From: Gentiana macrophylla
Taxonomy: Eukaryota; Streptophyta; Magnoliopsida; Gentianales; Gentianaceae
Assembly (NCBI GenBank): GCA_026214975.1
Contig: CM047806.1
Location: 100,123,832 to 100,187,831 of the forward strand
Length of the DNA stretch: 64,000 nucleotides
Direction of reading: 5' to 3'
Made by a program: the position numbers and the translations under genes. Each line of letters starts with the position of its first letter. The first letter of the stretch is position 1. The notes under the pieces were generated by a model. The model ran no database searches. It saw only the letters and a list, made by a program, of their open reading frames with translations, and was not told the origin of the DNA. Shown here one piece after another: positions 34,211 to 47,454 of the stretch.

Positions 34211-34853
34211 ACCAAATGAGAAATCAGTTGGTTATGGCACAAGAAACTGATTCATCTCAATTTTGATGACATCAACACACTTGTTAAGAAGCAGCTAGTC
34301 ATTGGACTACCAGAAATATCATATAAGAAGGACAGCTTATGTGATGCATGTCAACAAGGAAAACAAACAAAAGCAAGTTTCAAGACCAAATCTCAGCATT
34401 CAACAACCAGACATCTGGAATTGCTACACATGGATTTATTTGGACCTATTACACCAATTAGTATCAGTGGAAAGAAATATACATTGGTGGTAGTAGATGA
34501 TTTTTCAAAATATACTTGGGTAATCTTTCTAACCAAGAAAAGTGAAACCAAGCAAAAGCTCACAGAACTTCTCAAGAGACTTCAGAATCAGAAAGGAGTT
34601 TCAGTTAAGATCTGATAAAGGAACTGAATTCCTCAACAGTGTAATTATTGAATACTGTGAAGAAAATGGTGTCTTACACCAACTTGTCGCCACAGAACAC
34701 CGAGAACAAAATGGTGTAGTGAAAGAAGAAAGCAGAACACTCAAAGAATTTCGGGAGGACTATGATCCGTGAAGCTAAACTACGAAAGATATTGGGCGTA
34801 AGCGATTAACACGACTTGTTACACTCGTAAGCGAGCTCTCATGAACAAGAGAC
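34211..34853 (+). pseudogene. S integrase, broken
   Basis: The gag-pre-integrase/zinc segment reads SWLWHKKLIHLNFDDI...CDACQQGK (HHCC, 34227-34370). The core has LLHMDLFGPI with the first Asp, VVVDDFSKYTWV, RSDKGTEFLNS with the second Asp (34605-34635), and QNGVVKEESRTL, where the third acidic residue survives though neighbours differ from the family. A frame change near 34605 and a garbled stretch 34750-34850 interrupt it. Confidence 0.85.
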
Positions 34854-36505
34854 ATGAGAAGACTCCATATGAAATTTGGAATGGAAGAAAACCAAATGTT
34901 TCATACTTTCATGCTTTTGGAAGCAAATGTTTCATACACAATAATGGAAAAGATCAACTTCACGTTTTTCCAACCCAAAGCTGATGAAGGAATTTTCCTT
35001 GGATATTCAAGTGTCAGCAAAGCCTTTAGAGTACTAAATAAAAGGACACTCAAGCATGAGGAATCAATACACGTAGTATTTGATGAACCAAACTTCCCTG
35101 GTGAAACAACTGAAGACCGACCAGAACCAGTTTCTCGATTACAGTCATGCGTAACTGGTTTGATTGGCGTTGGAAGACTACAAATTTCAGAATGTTCAGA
35201 TCAAGATCAGCCTCAGTTTCCAATTGCTCAACAACTTGAACAACTTCATTCAGATTCAGTTGAACAAGTTCAAGAAGAATCAGTTGAACAAAATGCAAAT
35301 CAGTTGATACAAACTCACACACATCAATGGATGAGAGATCAGCCTAAAGAACAAGTTATTGGTGATACTCAAGCTGGAGTTCGAACAAGACATCAACTAG
35401 ATGCAATGATTGCATGCTTTCTATCTCAGTCAGAACCTAAAGAAATTGAAGAAGCCTTGAAAGATCCAGATTGGATATTAGCTATGCAAGAAGAACTCAA
35501 TGAATTCGAGAGAAATCAAGTATGGGAATTGGTAGATAAACCAATTCATGTCAATGTTATTGGAACCAAATGGGTTTTCAGAAATAAACTTGATGAAGAT
35601 GGGAACATCATCAGAAACAAAGCCAGACTTGTAGCCAAAGGATACTCTCAAGCGAAGGATAGACTTTGATTAAACTTATGCACCGCTTGCAAGACTAGAA
35701 GCAATCAGACTATTTCTTGCTTACGCAAACTCACAAGAAATTCAAAGTTTATCAGATGGATGTCAAAAGTGCGTTTCTAAATGGAATTCTTGAAGAAGAA
35801 GTATATGTTCAGCAACCACCCGGATTTGAAATCAAAGATCAAACAGATAAAGTTTTCAGACTAAGGAAAGCTCTTTATAGACTTAAACAAGCACCGAGAG
35901 CTTGGTACGAAACTCTATCTCAGTTTCTAGTGGATAATGGATTTATCAAAGGAACAATCGACAAAACCTTATTCAGGATGAAGAATGGAGAAGATACTCT
36001 ACTTGTTCAAATTTATGTTGATGATATCATTTTTGGATCAGAAAATGAACAGTTATGTGAGAAATTTGCAAGCTTGATGAAAAGCAAATTTCAGATGAGT
36101 ATGATGGGAGAATTAAATTACTTCTTAGGATTGCAAGTTAAACAATTAACTGATGGAATTTTCATTCACCAAACCGAATATACAAGGGAACTTATCAAAA
36201 AGTTTGGTATGGAGAAATCTACTGGAATTTCTACACCAATGGGGACCAACATCAGATTAGATGAAGACAAAGAAGGTAAAGATGTTGATCAAACACTCTA
36301 TAGAAGGATGATTGGAAGCTTACTCTATCTTACAGCAAGTAGGCCAGACATATCTTTTACTGTCGGTGTATGTGCAAGATTTCAGTCAAGACCAAAGGAA
36401 AGTCATCTCACAGTTGTGAAAAGAACTTTGAAATATCTGAAAGACACATATGGTGTTGGAATTTGGTATTCAAAAGAAGGAGAATTCAAGCTAATTTCTT
36501 ATTGA
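34854..36505 (+). pseudogene. S reverse transcriptase, broken
   Basis: 34854-35669 covers the end of integrase and RT start (EEALKDPDWILAMQEELNEF, GTKWVFRNKLDEDGN, NKARLVAKGYSQA). A short frame break at 35652-35700 removes the ETYAPVARLEA-type block from frame, although its bases are present. 35717-36505 continues: [20 protein letters not shown], the catalytic YVDD at 36014-36025 and [12 protein letters not shown]. The frame ends at 36505 just before RNase H. The two breaks sit at CTG-type positions, see findings. Confidence 0.9.
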
Positions 36506-36961
36506 TTCGGACTATCTTTGGATGCAAAGTGGATGAGAAAAAGCACATCGAGACACATATGTCGCTTATTGGGAAATAGACTTGTGTCATGGTTTAGCAA
36601 GAAGCAAAACTCTATTTCAACTTCAACAGCTGAAGCTGAGTATATAGCAGCTGAAAGTTGTTGTGCTCAAGTTTTATGGATCAGACAGCAATTAAGAGAC
36701 TATGGGATAGAAGAAGGAACAATTCCCATAATGTGTGATAACACAAGTGCAATTGCAATTACTGCAAATCCAGTTTTACACTCAAGGACGAAGCACATTG
36801 ATGTCCGTCACCACTTCATAAGAGATCATGCAGAGAAGAAGGATATAACAGTTCTTTATGTACCTACTGAAGATCAGTTGGCAGATATCTTTACAAAACC
36901 ATTGGACAAAGAAAGATTTGCCAAATTAAGAACTGAGTTGGGAATAATCAAAGTCAGTTAA
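36506..36961 (+). pseudogene. S RNase H
   Basis: Read mostly from 36518 in one frame: LLGNRLVSWFSKKQNSIS, STAEAEYIAAESCCAQVLW, MCDNTSAIAITANP, TKHIDVRHHFIRDHAEK, EDQLADIFTKPLD. The catalytic acidic residues in TAEAEY and CDN are kept. The first catalytic block (a D-S-D motif, 36503-36520) is out of frame. The stop is at 36959-36961. Confidence 0.88.
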
Positions 36962-37447
36962 GTTAATTAAGCCAAGAGATTCGTCAAGGGATTAATCTTT
37001 GTTATGTTGGGTGCGCTCACTTATGATTAGTCATTGACATCAACAATCTCAAATCGACAAGTCAAGAATTTGACAAAATCGAATAATTTGATGGAACTGA
37101 ATTACCTCTAGAACTGACCTCAGCATCAGTTTTCATTCCAGTCAAATTTAGTCAAAGGTTGATAAGATAGAATCAACAGCGGTTATATCGCATTAATTTA
37201 CCACAGTTCTTTTTGTCAGAATTTCGTGTGTACACCCCACGATTGTCAGAACTGTACACGTCTCGGTTATCTAAACCATCATGGAATTTGAAAAGTTGTA
37301 CCACTCAACCGCCAGTATATCCTACCTATTTATTCAACCTCCGTTCACACTATTCTCTATCAAAATTCAAAATTATTTTCAGAAAGCAAAATAGACTCTT
37401 TGCAACCTTCTCTTTCAAAAATCAAACTTTTGTGTTCACACTCAGAT
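36962..37447 (+). other. S region between pol and env-like gene
   Basis: About 490 bp without a recognisable product. It contains no clear splice or promoter signal. In SIRE-like elements the downstream gene is usually expressed by readthrough or splicing, which cannot be judged here. Confidence 0.4.
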
Positions 37448-39823
37448 ATGGCCACTTCAGATGATTCGAAAGACAAACGATTGATCACAGAGCTGGATGA
37501 ACTAACACTCGAAATGTATGAAGGTATGTGTCAAAACACCTTGTTAGCCAGCTGTGTACGAGATAAAATCGAAAAACAACCAGGATTGAACAACGTTCTC
37601 GAAGTTCGTTTCAAAGAAAGACGAGATGTGGAAGGCATTTTGCAATTTCGGCAAAACATGCGATTAGTCGAGACTCCTTGACAACCATTGCTCGTGGAGA
37701 TCGCATTGTACTCAATGAAAGAGTATTGAGATCACTTTTTGGCTTTGCAAATACAACAAGAACTTCAACAGAGTTAACCACCCTACCATTGAAGAAAGAA
37801 GCTTTTCTCGCAATGATTACTTTGTCTACTGAACCAATCGTACGGTATTCATGTCGACAAAATCAAACCGGAATTTGGAAATCTCAGCAGATGGCTCAGC
37901 AAACACGTCATTGGAAAATCCAAAGGGATTAACATACTTTCAGAAGAAAATATCTTGCTGATGAACATAATCTGGGATAATTTAGAATTTAATTGGGCAG
38001 GTTATATAGTCAATCAGTTCAAGAAGCAACACTTAGCTGAATTAGAAAGTGTGAAAAGAGCTCAAGCTGAAGGACAAGTAACTGATGGCAGATCCCGACT
38101 GAAGAAGACTCTTAGTGGAATCATTCAGTTTTACTTAGAAAGAATTAAGGAAGGAAGGGAAGCAAGCAAGGCCAATCTGCAACATCGAAGGAAATCGCAG
38201 AAACAACTTCCCAACTCAAGCAAGTCGATTAAGCGTGTGTCTCGCAGAGAAGTCGAACACAAAGGGACTAGCTTAAAAGTGAATCCACTGAAGGAAGATC
38301 AGTTGCAAGATGTTTGTACCCTGAAATCTCAAGTGAGAAAGCACCAACTGAGGGGGAACAACAACATCAACTAAAAACTAACGATACTCAAGAGAATGTC
38401 ACTGCTGACCATACTTCTCAGATACAACAGCAATCAGTTCAACAATCAGCACCAGTCTTAGAAGCTGACAAAATCATTAAGTTGATGAAATTAAAAATTC
38501 AACCAGAAGGGTCTCGAGATGTCAGTTTACAGGCTGAAGAGAAATTACTCTTAGAGAAATTGGAAGTTAGAGATCTTTACTCTCTGCTTCCTATTACGTA
38601 ATTTCTTGACAAGCTGCTTTCAAAAGATTTCTTGAACTAGCAAAAGAAGAGAATCAGGCACATCATCCAAAGACAGCTCAAAGAAAAAGGATGATGATGA
38701 CCATGATAAGTCAAGAAAAGAAGCTGATGATACTACAGTTTTGCAAACAGTCACTCAACCTCAACCTCTTACAACGCAAACTGTACCACAGTAAGAAGGA
38801 TTGCCAGTTGGAAATCAGACAACTGACAATCAGCAAGCAGCTGATGAAAACAGACAACTGATGGTTATTACTGATAATACTCAGGATAAGGATCAAATAG
38901 AAGCTACATATGATCCCTCTGATTTTATATCTAAGGATGAATTGGCCAGAGTTCATGAAAATTTGAAAATTGTACTCAGTCAAAGAGATACACAGAATGG
39001 CCTTTTATCAAGCATCTCTGGATATCTTGATTATAGAACTAGAACTGATGTTTCAGTTCATGCAAGACTAGAGATGATTCACAAATCAAGCTCAAGTTCT
39101 GCTTCAGAGATTGTGTTACTCAAACAACAACTCGAAAATTCAACCATGATGAGATAGAGAAACTCATACTCAGGCTCATTGGCATATGAATCAAAGATAT
39201 CTACGGGTTAGAAACTCAAACTTAAAGAAGTACTTGCTTCTCAAATGGATGATTGAGAAGATCAAAAGCAACCCATGCCCTGGTAGATCGGTTATATGAT
39301 GCCAAAAAAGGGGAAGTCAAGAAGAAAAGCTGAAATTACTTAGAGAAATGAAGCGACTTGAAGAAGAATTACAAAGATATAGATCAGATCCTAAATTTTT
39401 GAAGAAAGAGTTAACTGATGATCAACTTATTAAAAATACAATCAACCTGGAGACAGAAGAGTTACTCTTACAAAGGATCTGTGGACACAGTTTATCAAAG
39501 ATTACAATCCTATTAAAGCCAAGTACAGGGACATGACAACTGAAGAATCCCTGAACTACTTTTTATCTGATTTGTTCTCAAAGCAGAAAATGGCACAATA
39601 TAAGAAGAATCAGAGGATTGATGATAAACTGAAGATTAAAGACAAGACTGAACAGATGAAAGGCGATCTAGTAGAATTTGAAAATTACTACTTGAAAGAC
39701 TCAAGCTTACCCAAGCTAATTCAATGGAAAAGATGGAAAGAAAGTAGTCAAGTTGACTACACCTTTTCAAAAGAAGACTCCAAGCTTGAAGAAGATTTTC
39801 GCTTGTATGACAAAGCAAAATGA
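37448..39823 (+). pseudogene. S env-like gene, broken
   Basis: The first Met (37448, MATSDDSKDKRLITELDEL) opens an 80-codon frame. Pieces continue at 37678-37932, 37955-38374, 38314-38601, 38801-39157, 39348-39536 and 39533-39823. The second half is coiled-coil-like, Glu/Lys/Gln-rich, and identical in many stretches to F. There is no obvious signal peptide or membrane anchor, so 'env-like' rests on position in a SIRE-like element only. Several breaks fall at sites where the F copy has CAG or CTG. Confidence 0.6.
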
Positions 39824-39990
39824 TATGACTCAGTCATGCAAAAAGCTAAGAAGAAGCTTAGTCTTTAATCACAATTATTTGAACAAATTGTACTTATCCA
39901 GTTTTTGCTCATTCTAATGAAAACAAGTTTTCCAGTTTTACATTGTTTTGATCTTTAAGCTTTTCTTTTAGGGAGAGTTTTGGCATAATC

Positions 39991-40852
39991 AAAAAGGGGG
40001 AAATTGTTGGAAATAAAATTTATGTTTTGATGATAATTCATCTTATTTGTTAAAATACTATCTTAACCCCATTGATGAAGTCTTTGTCAAGCCAATTTGT
40101 TATAGTGGAAAGCTAAAAGATGTCTAGAACTGAATGTATAAGTTTTACTAGAGTCTGATATTTGTATAGTTACATGAGACAAGCAATTGTAATTATTAGT
40201 GTGTCGAAACTCGAAAGCGGAAATCATTTAGAAAATCGAAATCATCTAGACAAGCAACCGACTCAGAATACACCTACATGGAACTGAAGAAGGTAAGTTA
40301 TTTGAGAGTTTCTGACTCGGTTGGCTTATCTATAAGATTGAAGAACCGAGGGACACAGACTCGATTATTGAAGAATGAAGAATCGAGGTTCAAACTCAAT
40401 TATGAAGATTATAAGTCGAGATCAGAAAGTTAGACTTGTGCAAGATTGTGGTGACTCGAATCGACTTTATAGATCTTGTATGAAGACCTAAGAATCATAA
40501 GGACAATGAATTCTTAGATGATAATGAATCATGGTGTACTGATTAAGTCAATAATAATCGATGAAAAATCGAGTCTCGATATTTGAAGAAGAATAAAATC
40601 TCGATTAATGTTCCAAGTCGATCCAGAAACCGACAAAAGAAAAACTCGAGATAAAAGCGATAAGGAAACTCGATTTTATGAGTCACCATCCAACAAACCG
40701 AACGCATAAATCGAACGTTATAAAGAAAGCGATTTCATTGATGTGTTATCGACACGTGCAGAACGGTCGAGAAAATATAGCCGTTGCAAGATAGAGACGT
40801 TGATACAATTCAAATTGAAGCGCGTTGGACTTCACACTATAAATAGAAGACT
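39991..40852 (+). mobile_element. S polypurine tract and U3-only LTR piece
   Basis: AAAAAGGGGGAAAT precedes TGTTGGAAAT at 40005. The LTR sequence runs only to about 40858, just past the TATA box, then switches to L sequence X, exactly as in F. Confidence 0.85.
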
Positions 40853-42321
40853 TTGCACTTGGCTTTTCAAAACATGTGAATTTTAATGACCGAAGGTTTA
40901 CTTTAATTCACCGATGGATATAAGCATAGCAAATCAATCGCCATTGGCTTTAAGCTAAAACCCTTCCGTTCGAATGAATCTAATCTCCATTGTATGCGGC
41001 AAGAAAGTTTTGAGGCATCACCCTTGTTAATCTTTCGCTTTCCAAAGAGTCAAGCAAGGTGAGTGGTGAGAAAGTTTCAGGCATCACCCATGTTTAAATC
41101 TGCCTACCTCGTAGGAAGTTACCCCCAAAACCACTTGGCTTTTCTTAGAAAGATAAACTTTCTCATTCATTCAACTCTTTTCCATGTAGATCAAATTTCT
41201 CCCACTCTGGGCTGAGACACTCGTGTGGTTCTACAGAGTATGAATAGACCTAGGGTACCAAAACTCCATTTACTGGTATATGGCTTTAAACCAACCTCTA
41301 TTTATCGTAATCCTATACTGATCCTTCCAGAGGACCATAGGTTATCAATCACCCCAAGCAGATCGCAGAGACTGCGATAATCACAAATGAGTCAATGGTT
41401 AAACCATACCACTACATTTGGGTGGATTGATATTCGATATAGTATATAGTAGTATTTATCAAGTGCAATCCCCAACAACCAATGTTGGATGTGGTCCGAT
41501 TAAATCAGATAGTAACTCCTTGAGTATTTTTACTTCAAGGTCCAAGGTTGTTATCTAAACATTCTTTTAGAAAGGATGTAACAGTGTAACCGTCATTATC
41601 CAATCTTAAGAATATTATAACCAGCCTTTACTCATTGCATTAAGATATTTCACGAACAGTCACCATCTGAACGTGTATGCAAAATCTCCAGTCCTACCTT
41701 CAAGCACCAAGTGCTAAACGCCTCTATTTATGAAAGTGGAGTAAACGTAGTTCACTCCTTATCCATAAATTCATAAGCATCTTTAGGTAGACTTCTCGGT
41801 ATTACATAATATGTAAACCGTTATTTTGCAACGAATATCTTAATTGAGTTAAGCAGTGTATTGTAGCATATCAATCACTATACAAGACAATCTATGGTTT
41901 ATCCTTTTAGTGAAATCATTTCACTCGGAGGTAGGTCAAGCATCAGTGTCAAATACTATGCTATGGCCTATATCTGAGCATGGAATACTCTTTTCTCTGG
42001 TAATATCAGAGATTCCTCCAGATATTTTGATAAACTAATCGGCGTTTCGAGTAGTTATCAGACAGAATGTCTACCACTCAAAACCTCCCACTAGCTTGTA
42101 TCCTTCATAAGACCCCGAAGGTCCATATGAACAAGCTATGATACTTGTTTAGCTCTATTACCCTTTTCTAATTGAATAGGTTACTTAGTCATTTTTCCTT
42201 TGAGATAGTGTTCTTAGACTAGGAGATATGAATCACCCTTAGCCAGTCTTTAGATCTTATCTCAGGATATATGCACTAATTAATAGATCTTTGAAGAATC
42301 GCTTATCTAAATACGGAAATC
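40853..42321 (-). mobile_element. X': second copy of L sequence inside S
   Basis: Copy of 28324-29781 with many small differences. It joins the U3-only LTR piece on the left and the full 3' LTR on the right, as in the first copy. Confidence 0.85.
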
Positions 42322-44024
42322 GTTGGAAATAAAATTTATGATTTGATGATAATTCATCTTATTTGTTAAAATACTATCTTAACCCCATTGATGAAGTCTT
42401 TGAAGCCAATTTGTTATAGTGGAAAGCTAAAAGATGTCTAGAATCGAATGTATAAGTTTTACTAGAGTCGATATTTGTATAGGTTACATCGGACAAGCAA
42501 TCGTAATTGTTAGTGTGTCGTAAAAGCGGCCGGAAATCATTTATAAAATCGAAATCATCAAGACAAGCAAACCGACTCGTAATACACCTACATGGAACCG
42601 AAGAAGGTAAGTTCACGAGAGTTCTGACATCGGTTGGCTTATCTATAAGATTGAAGAACCGAGGACACAGACTCGATTATTGAAGAATGAAGAACCGAGG
42701 TTCAAACTCGTTATGAAGATTATAAGTCGAGATCAGAAAGTTAGACTTGTGCAAGATTGTGGTGACCTGAACTGACTTTATAGATCTTGTTTGAAGACCT
42801 AAGAATCATAAGGACAATGAATTCTTAGATGATAATGAATCATGGTGTACTTTGATTAAGTCAATAATAATCAGATGAAAACTGGAGTACTGATATTTGA
42901 AGAAGAATAAAATCTCAGTTAATGCTCCAAGTTAGTCAGGAAACTGACAAAAGAAAAACTCAGTATAAATCTGATAAGGAAACTCAGTTTTATGAGTCAG
43001 CCATCCAACAAACTGAACGTACAGTCGAACGTTATAAAGAAAGCAATTTCATTGGATGAGTTACTGACACAACAGAACGGTCAGAAAATATAGCCGTTGC
43101 AAGATAGACGTTGATACAATTCAAATTGAAGCCAGTTGAACGTTGGACTTCACACTATAAATATAAGACTTTGCACTAACAACAAATATATAGAACAGAG
43201 CATATACAAGAATTAACAAGCAATTTTGTGCATCAGTCTATTGAATTATCATCTCTGAACTATAACAAGATCACATCTAGTATTTCTTCAAGTGTTCAAG
43301 CTACAAGAATTTATCAAGGATTAAACACTTTGAAGAACCACAAACAAGAATCAACTTATTGATTCTACATCAAAGGTTTTAGACTGTGAAGAAAACCGGG
43401 AAGGTTTCGCCAAGGACAGTTGTGACAAGCAGTCGGGTAGACTGTGTTTGTGGTGGAAGCTGGTGAAGAGGCAATCCTACCCTCTAAGGACCAGTGGTTC
43501 AAGCATTTGAAGAGCAGCAATTCTACCTGTTCTACAACTGTTTAGATAGTGAAGCTAGGGATTAGCCAAGGACTATTGTTTAGGAATTTTTGTAACAGTT
43601 CACCTCAAGAAGTTCTAGTGGAATTTTCCTCCGCACTACGGGGAAGAGAGGACGACATGTGATTACACCACCGGAACCTCTATAATTCTCATCTTATTTA
43701 CTTTACGCACTTATTTATTTATTCAAAGATTTACTTACAAGATTGTGATACTTGATTGTTATACACCTCACAAGTCACAACCGACATTCACGTAATCGAT
43801 TCCACAACACTCGTTTCATGATAGAATAACAAGATCAAGAAGAAGGCTAAAAACATATCGCGCCGGTTGACTCGGCCACTTAAGTCGGTTTGACTTAATC
43901 TCACTTTGTCACTTAACTCCACACAAGTTTTTAACTGAATCATAATTTGTTTTAAATCCAGTTTTAGGGACAAGTTTATTCACCCCCCCTCTAAACTTGT
44001 GTTAGCCTTTTCAAGGGACCAACA
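42322..44024 (+). mobile_element. 3' LTR of S
   Basis: Homologous to 29782-31518. Starts as GTTGGAAAT after ...AATC, where the other copies have CTGTTGG, and ends GGGACCAACA. It is followed by TAAACCATTTG of L. Confidence 0.9.
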
Positions 44025-45390
44025 TAAACCATTTGTCTTAATAGTTTATGAAGTGTTACATATACATTTTCAGCATTACTTAGTGATTTTGACTTTATCA
44101 GACAAAAGTCCGAGTCTCAGAATCGTATACAAATGTCATATTCACTTTATTTAAGGCAATGCTTTGAAAGTGAATCTATTTGTTCCAACGAATCTGAAAA
44201 TAGAAATTATATTTCTTTGATAATCAAGGATTAAAATCCGAAATTTATTTTCTTATATCACTCCAACTATCTCAAATTGAAATAATGTTTTGTTGTCTAC
44301 TATTCATCATGAATGCCCACTACCTTGTTCTTACAAAAGAACTTTAGCTTCCGAGTCAAATCACTCGGTTAAGAAAGTCTCTATGGATTCATAGGTTAGT
44401 GATCCGAAATCCCTTTCCTTATCCTATACTTTCTTTTATTAATATTTCGATTTAGCCTTTAACTTATTTAGTTTAGATGACTTATACTTGTAGATATTTA
44501 TCTTCCCATTCTTGGCTTTCTGAAAAGGAAATGACCGTAAACTAGCAGTTCATTTGAGTAGACACTACTCGTGAACTGTGAGATGTCCAGTGAGATTGAT
44601 ACCAGATCATTCTCGTCATCTTTGAACTAAATTTTGTTTGTTTCTCATTCGACACGAGTGACATTCTTATCAATGCCACTTAAGTTTGAAGGCTTAAGAG
44701 GGAAATCCTTCATAAAAAATTAATTGCATTCTCGATTAACAAGTTCAACGTTCTTGTTACTTTTCCACTTTTACGAAGTCATTATCAATCTATTTATCGT
44801 GTTTATCAGTTTAGATACCTTGAGATGATATGTAGTTGCAAAATAATTTATGACAGAAATATATATCAAATCATACACTACAACATATAATAATTTAGGA
44901 ATAATAAACGTGATGTCATGCAGTGCTGCCTCAGGGTAGGTGAAAGAGGTGACGATTAAATTGAGACAATCTCTCTCAACAACTAACTGAGAATCAGACA
45001 ACTCTATTTAATTGCTGATTACCTTCCTTTTTCAGCCAAGATATTTCCTAAAATATCCTTCAGAGTGTTACCTACTATTTCAGATCTCAAAGTACGCCCC
45101 GAGTATGCCGCCTCAAGGTCGGTCAGTGACTCGACGAGTACCCAAAATCCTATCCTTTCGGAGACCAAGCCTTGAATTTTGATAGCGGTGAAGGCCATCC
45201 GAAGAGGGCCGAAATCAAAGCGGCATGAGGCGTCACCATTCTCTCACGTGCTTGTGCCAACAGTAGAGGCCGTGGGGTCGGTTGCCACCTTCCCCGCTCC
45301 CACTCGTTATTTTGAAAATTAGGTAGTCTTATTAGGATTTTCAGAATTTCTTAATCATCCGAAAAACAATAAATCATGAATATTTAAATT

Positions 45391-45800
45391 AATCCTCCCA
45401 CTAGTTCATCGGTTTCAAATACCGTCTAACTAGTGTCACTATATTCACGATTTTCCAATTTTACGGATTTATTAAAATTTCTTGTGTAGACGCTACACAA
45501 TTAAAATTCACCAAGAATTTTATAATCCTAATACATTAGGACTTTATGAATTTTTCTAATAATTGAAAAACAATAAATCACCAAATTAAAGCTCCCACTA
45601 GTTAATCGGTTTCAAATACCGCCTAACTAGTGACACTACATTCGTGATTTTCCAATTTATCGATTATTTAGAAATTTCTTGTGTAGACACTACACAACAA
45701 AAATTCACAAAAGAATTTTAAAGTCCTAATTAGTCATGATAAAATTTTAGGATCGTAGAATTTTATCTCAATAATTTGAAACAATAAATCTTGAAAGGCA
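45391..45800. repeat. ~200-bp tandem repeat with CTCCCACTAGTT core
   Basis: Two copies, around 45391-45590 and 45592-45780, share CTCCCACTAGTT, CGGTTTCAAATACCG, CTAACTAGTG, GATTTTCCAATTT and TTTCTTGTGTAGAC. The minus strand of the core resembles a polypurine tract. M has four related units at 62120-62530. Confidence 0.8.
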
Positions 45801-45916
45801 ATCACCAACTTATCGGTATTAAACCTTGGCTGAGCTTTAACCGAGTTCACCGAACGGTGTTGGGATTGGCTAAGCCGACCCGTCCTCTTCGTTGGTTCAT
45901 ATACGACTGCTGGATG

Positions 45917-46078
45917 AATCGGGCTAAGGCTGCCCCGTTGAGCCGAAACTCGCCGGATAGCTTGACCTTGCCGGACCCCCGACGCATGTGTGCGGGTGCT
46001 GGGTTGAAAATCGGGCTAAGGTTGCCCCATTAAGCCTCAGCTCGCCGGATAGCTTGACCTTGCCGGACCCCCGTGGCT
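45917..46078. repeat. GC-rich direct repeat
   Basis: ATCGGGCTAAGG...GCCCC, then CTCGCCGGATAGCTTGACCT and GCCGGACCCCCG, occur twice (from about 45917 and about 46010). Copies are about 65 bp with a ~30-bp spacer. Confidence 0.8.
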
Positions 46079-46689
46079 AACCCCGCACTTGGACGGACAA
46101 GTCGAGTCGAGCCGAAGCCCTGTTGACCTCCCGAACCAATTTTCGAACCTTTTGCTCAGTTGGTGTCCAACTTTTTCCGGATTTTTCAATATTTCAATTA
46201 TTAAAATTCTTTTATGTAGTCACTACATAATTAAAATCCATGAATGATTTTTAGATCCCAAAATAAAATTTACCGAGTAAATTTTATTTTATCATGTGAA
46301 TTTTATATCCCGATAAAATTCCGTTCGTTTAATTAATTTAATTTGTTATTAATCTAAATTAATTATCGTGTTCATACATGTCTAATTAATATCAATATTA
46401 ATTTTCTACTGTACATATGCTAGGAGTGAAATTCATGAATATGATGCATGTCATGGCATGATTATCTCACATAAATTATCAAACATGAAAATAAATGCGT
46501 AAAAGTAAACCACTGAGATGGACCGTTGTTACCCCCGTATGTAATATATTATATAAACAATTAAACCCTAAATTATTTGCAGCCGCCGCCGGGTATAAGA
46601 ATTTTCTGCTTCATATCTTCAATAAAAATCCTTTTAGCTGAATTGGTTGAAACTCCTTCTTCCTTCATCACCATCTGAGTTCGATTCCC

Positions 46690-46731
46690 TCCCTTTTTTT
46701 TTTCCTGTTGTTTCGTTTTTTTTTTTTCTCT

Positions 46732-46768
<37 letters not shown>

Positions 46769-46856
46769 CGATTTGAACAGGAAAAAAAAACATTCTGAAC
46801 AGGTGGTGAAATACAAAATAATTCGAACAGGTTTTAAGAAAAAAACAGAATTATTT

Positions 46857-46891
<35 letters not shown>

Positions 46892-47090
46892 CCGATTTGA
46901 ACAGGGAAAAAAAAATCGAACAGGTGGTGAAATACAAAAATAATTCGAACAGGTTTTAAAAAAAACAGAATTATTTGTTTCGTTCTTTTTTTTTTCTTCC
47001 CGATTTGAACAGGGAAATTTTTTTTTTCGAAAAGGTGGTGAAATACAAAAATTAATCGAACAGGTTTTAAAAAAATAAAGAATTAATCCG
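46690..47090. repeat. Triple tandem repeat with poly-T/poly-A tracts
   Basis: Three copies of about 105-125 bp (starting near 46769, 46892 and 47001) share GATTTGAACAGG, AGGTGGTGAAATACAAAA and TCGAACAGGTTTTAA, separated by long T runs. Long homopolymers here are prone to length errors. Confidence 0.8.
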
Positions 47091-47439
47091 GCCAAAGGGA
47101 ATCAAACTCAAGTCTGTTGTTTGTTGATTCTGTGCCTTAACCATTGTTCCATCTTCCAGATTTGATAAAAATATGCATCCGAATTAATTTATATGGTGCA
47201 GCCGAAAAAAATTAAATTCTAAAGTGCAGAAAATTAATTACAAAAATAAATTACATAACATCTATACCCGAAAACGGGTATACAATAGATCTAACTGGTA
47301 AACAAGATCAACCACAATCCATCTCACAACCAAATCCTTCAATCGCATATATATGAAAAATATAAAAGATGCAATATTTATTCAATTCAACTCCTTATTA
47401 ATTAATTATGTAATCAAGATCGCAAAATCGCTTTAACTC

Positions 47440-47453
47440 GCTCTCGATACCAA
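47440..47453 (-). other. L primer-binding site
   Basis: On the minus strand, TTGGTATCGAGAGC follows the LTR end. It differs from TGGTATCAGAGC of S and M by CAG replaced with CGAG. It marks the middle LTR as a 5' LTR for the segment to its left. Confidence 0.75.
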
Positions 47454-47454
47454 A

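Larger units (their letters stand above)
29782..44024 (+). mobile_element. S: SIRE-like (Ty1/copia) retrotransposon with duplicated block
   Basis: Full 5' LTR 29782-31518, iMet-type primer site, gag, protease, integrase, RT, RNase H, env-like region, polypurine tract, then a U3-only LTR piece, a copy of L sequence X, and a full 3' LTR 42322-44024. The flanks GAAAC (left) and TAAAC (right) nearly match as a 5-bp target duplication, and L sequence resumes at 44025. The 38030-44024 block repeats 25511-31518. Confidence 0.85.
44025..47439 (-). mobile_element. L internal 5' region, non-coding
   Basis: Reverse-complement matches to M (about 59800-63100) include 45080-45300 versus 61260-61520. No gag-like ORF is present although this lies between the primer site and pol-end sequences. 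Contains the tandem repeats listed separately, a GC-rich stretch (45840-46150), and poly-T/poly-A tracts. Confidence 0.7.

Noticed and set aside
37448..39823. True viral envelope gene in S
   Set aside because: No signal peptide, membrane anchor or fusion motif is visible. Position alone supports 'env-like'.
46634..47095. Open frames on both strands rich in Phe or Lys
   Set aside because: They are translations of poly-T/poly-A tandem repeats inside L.
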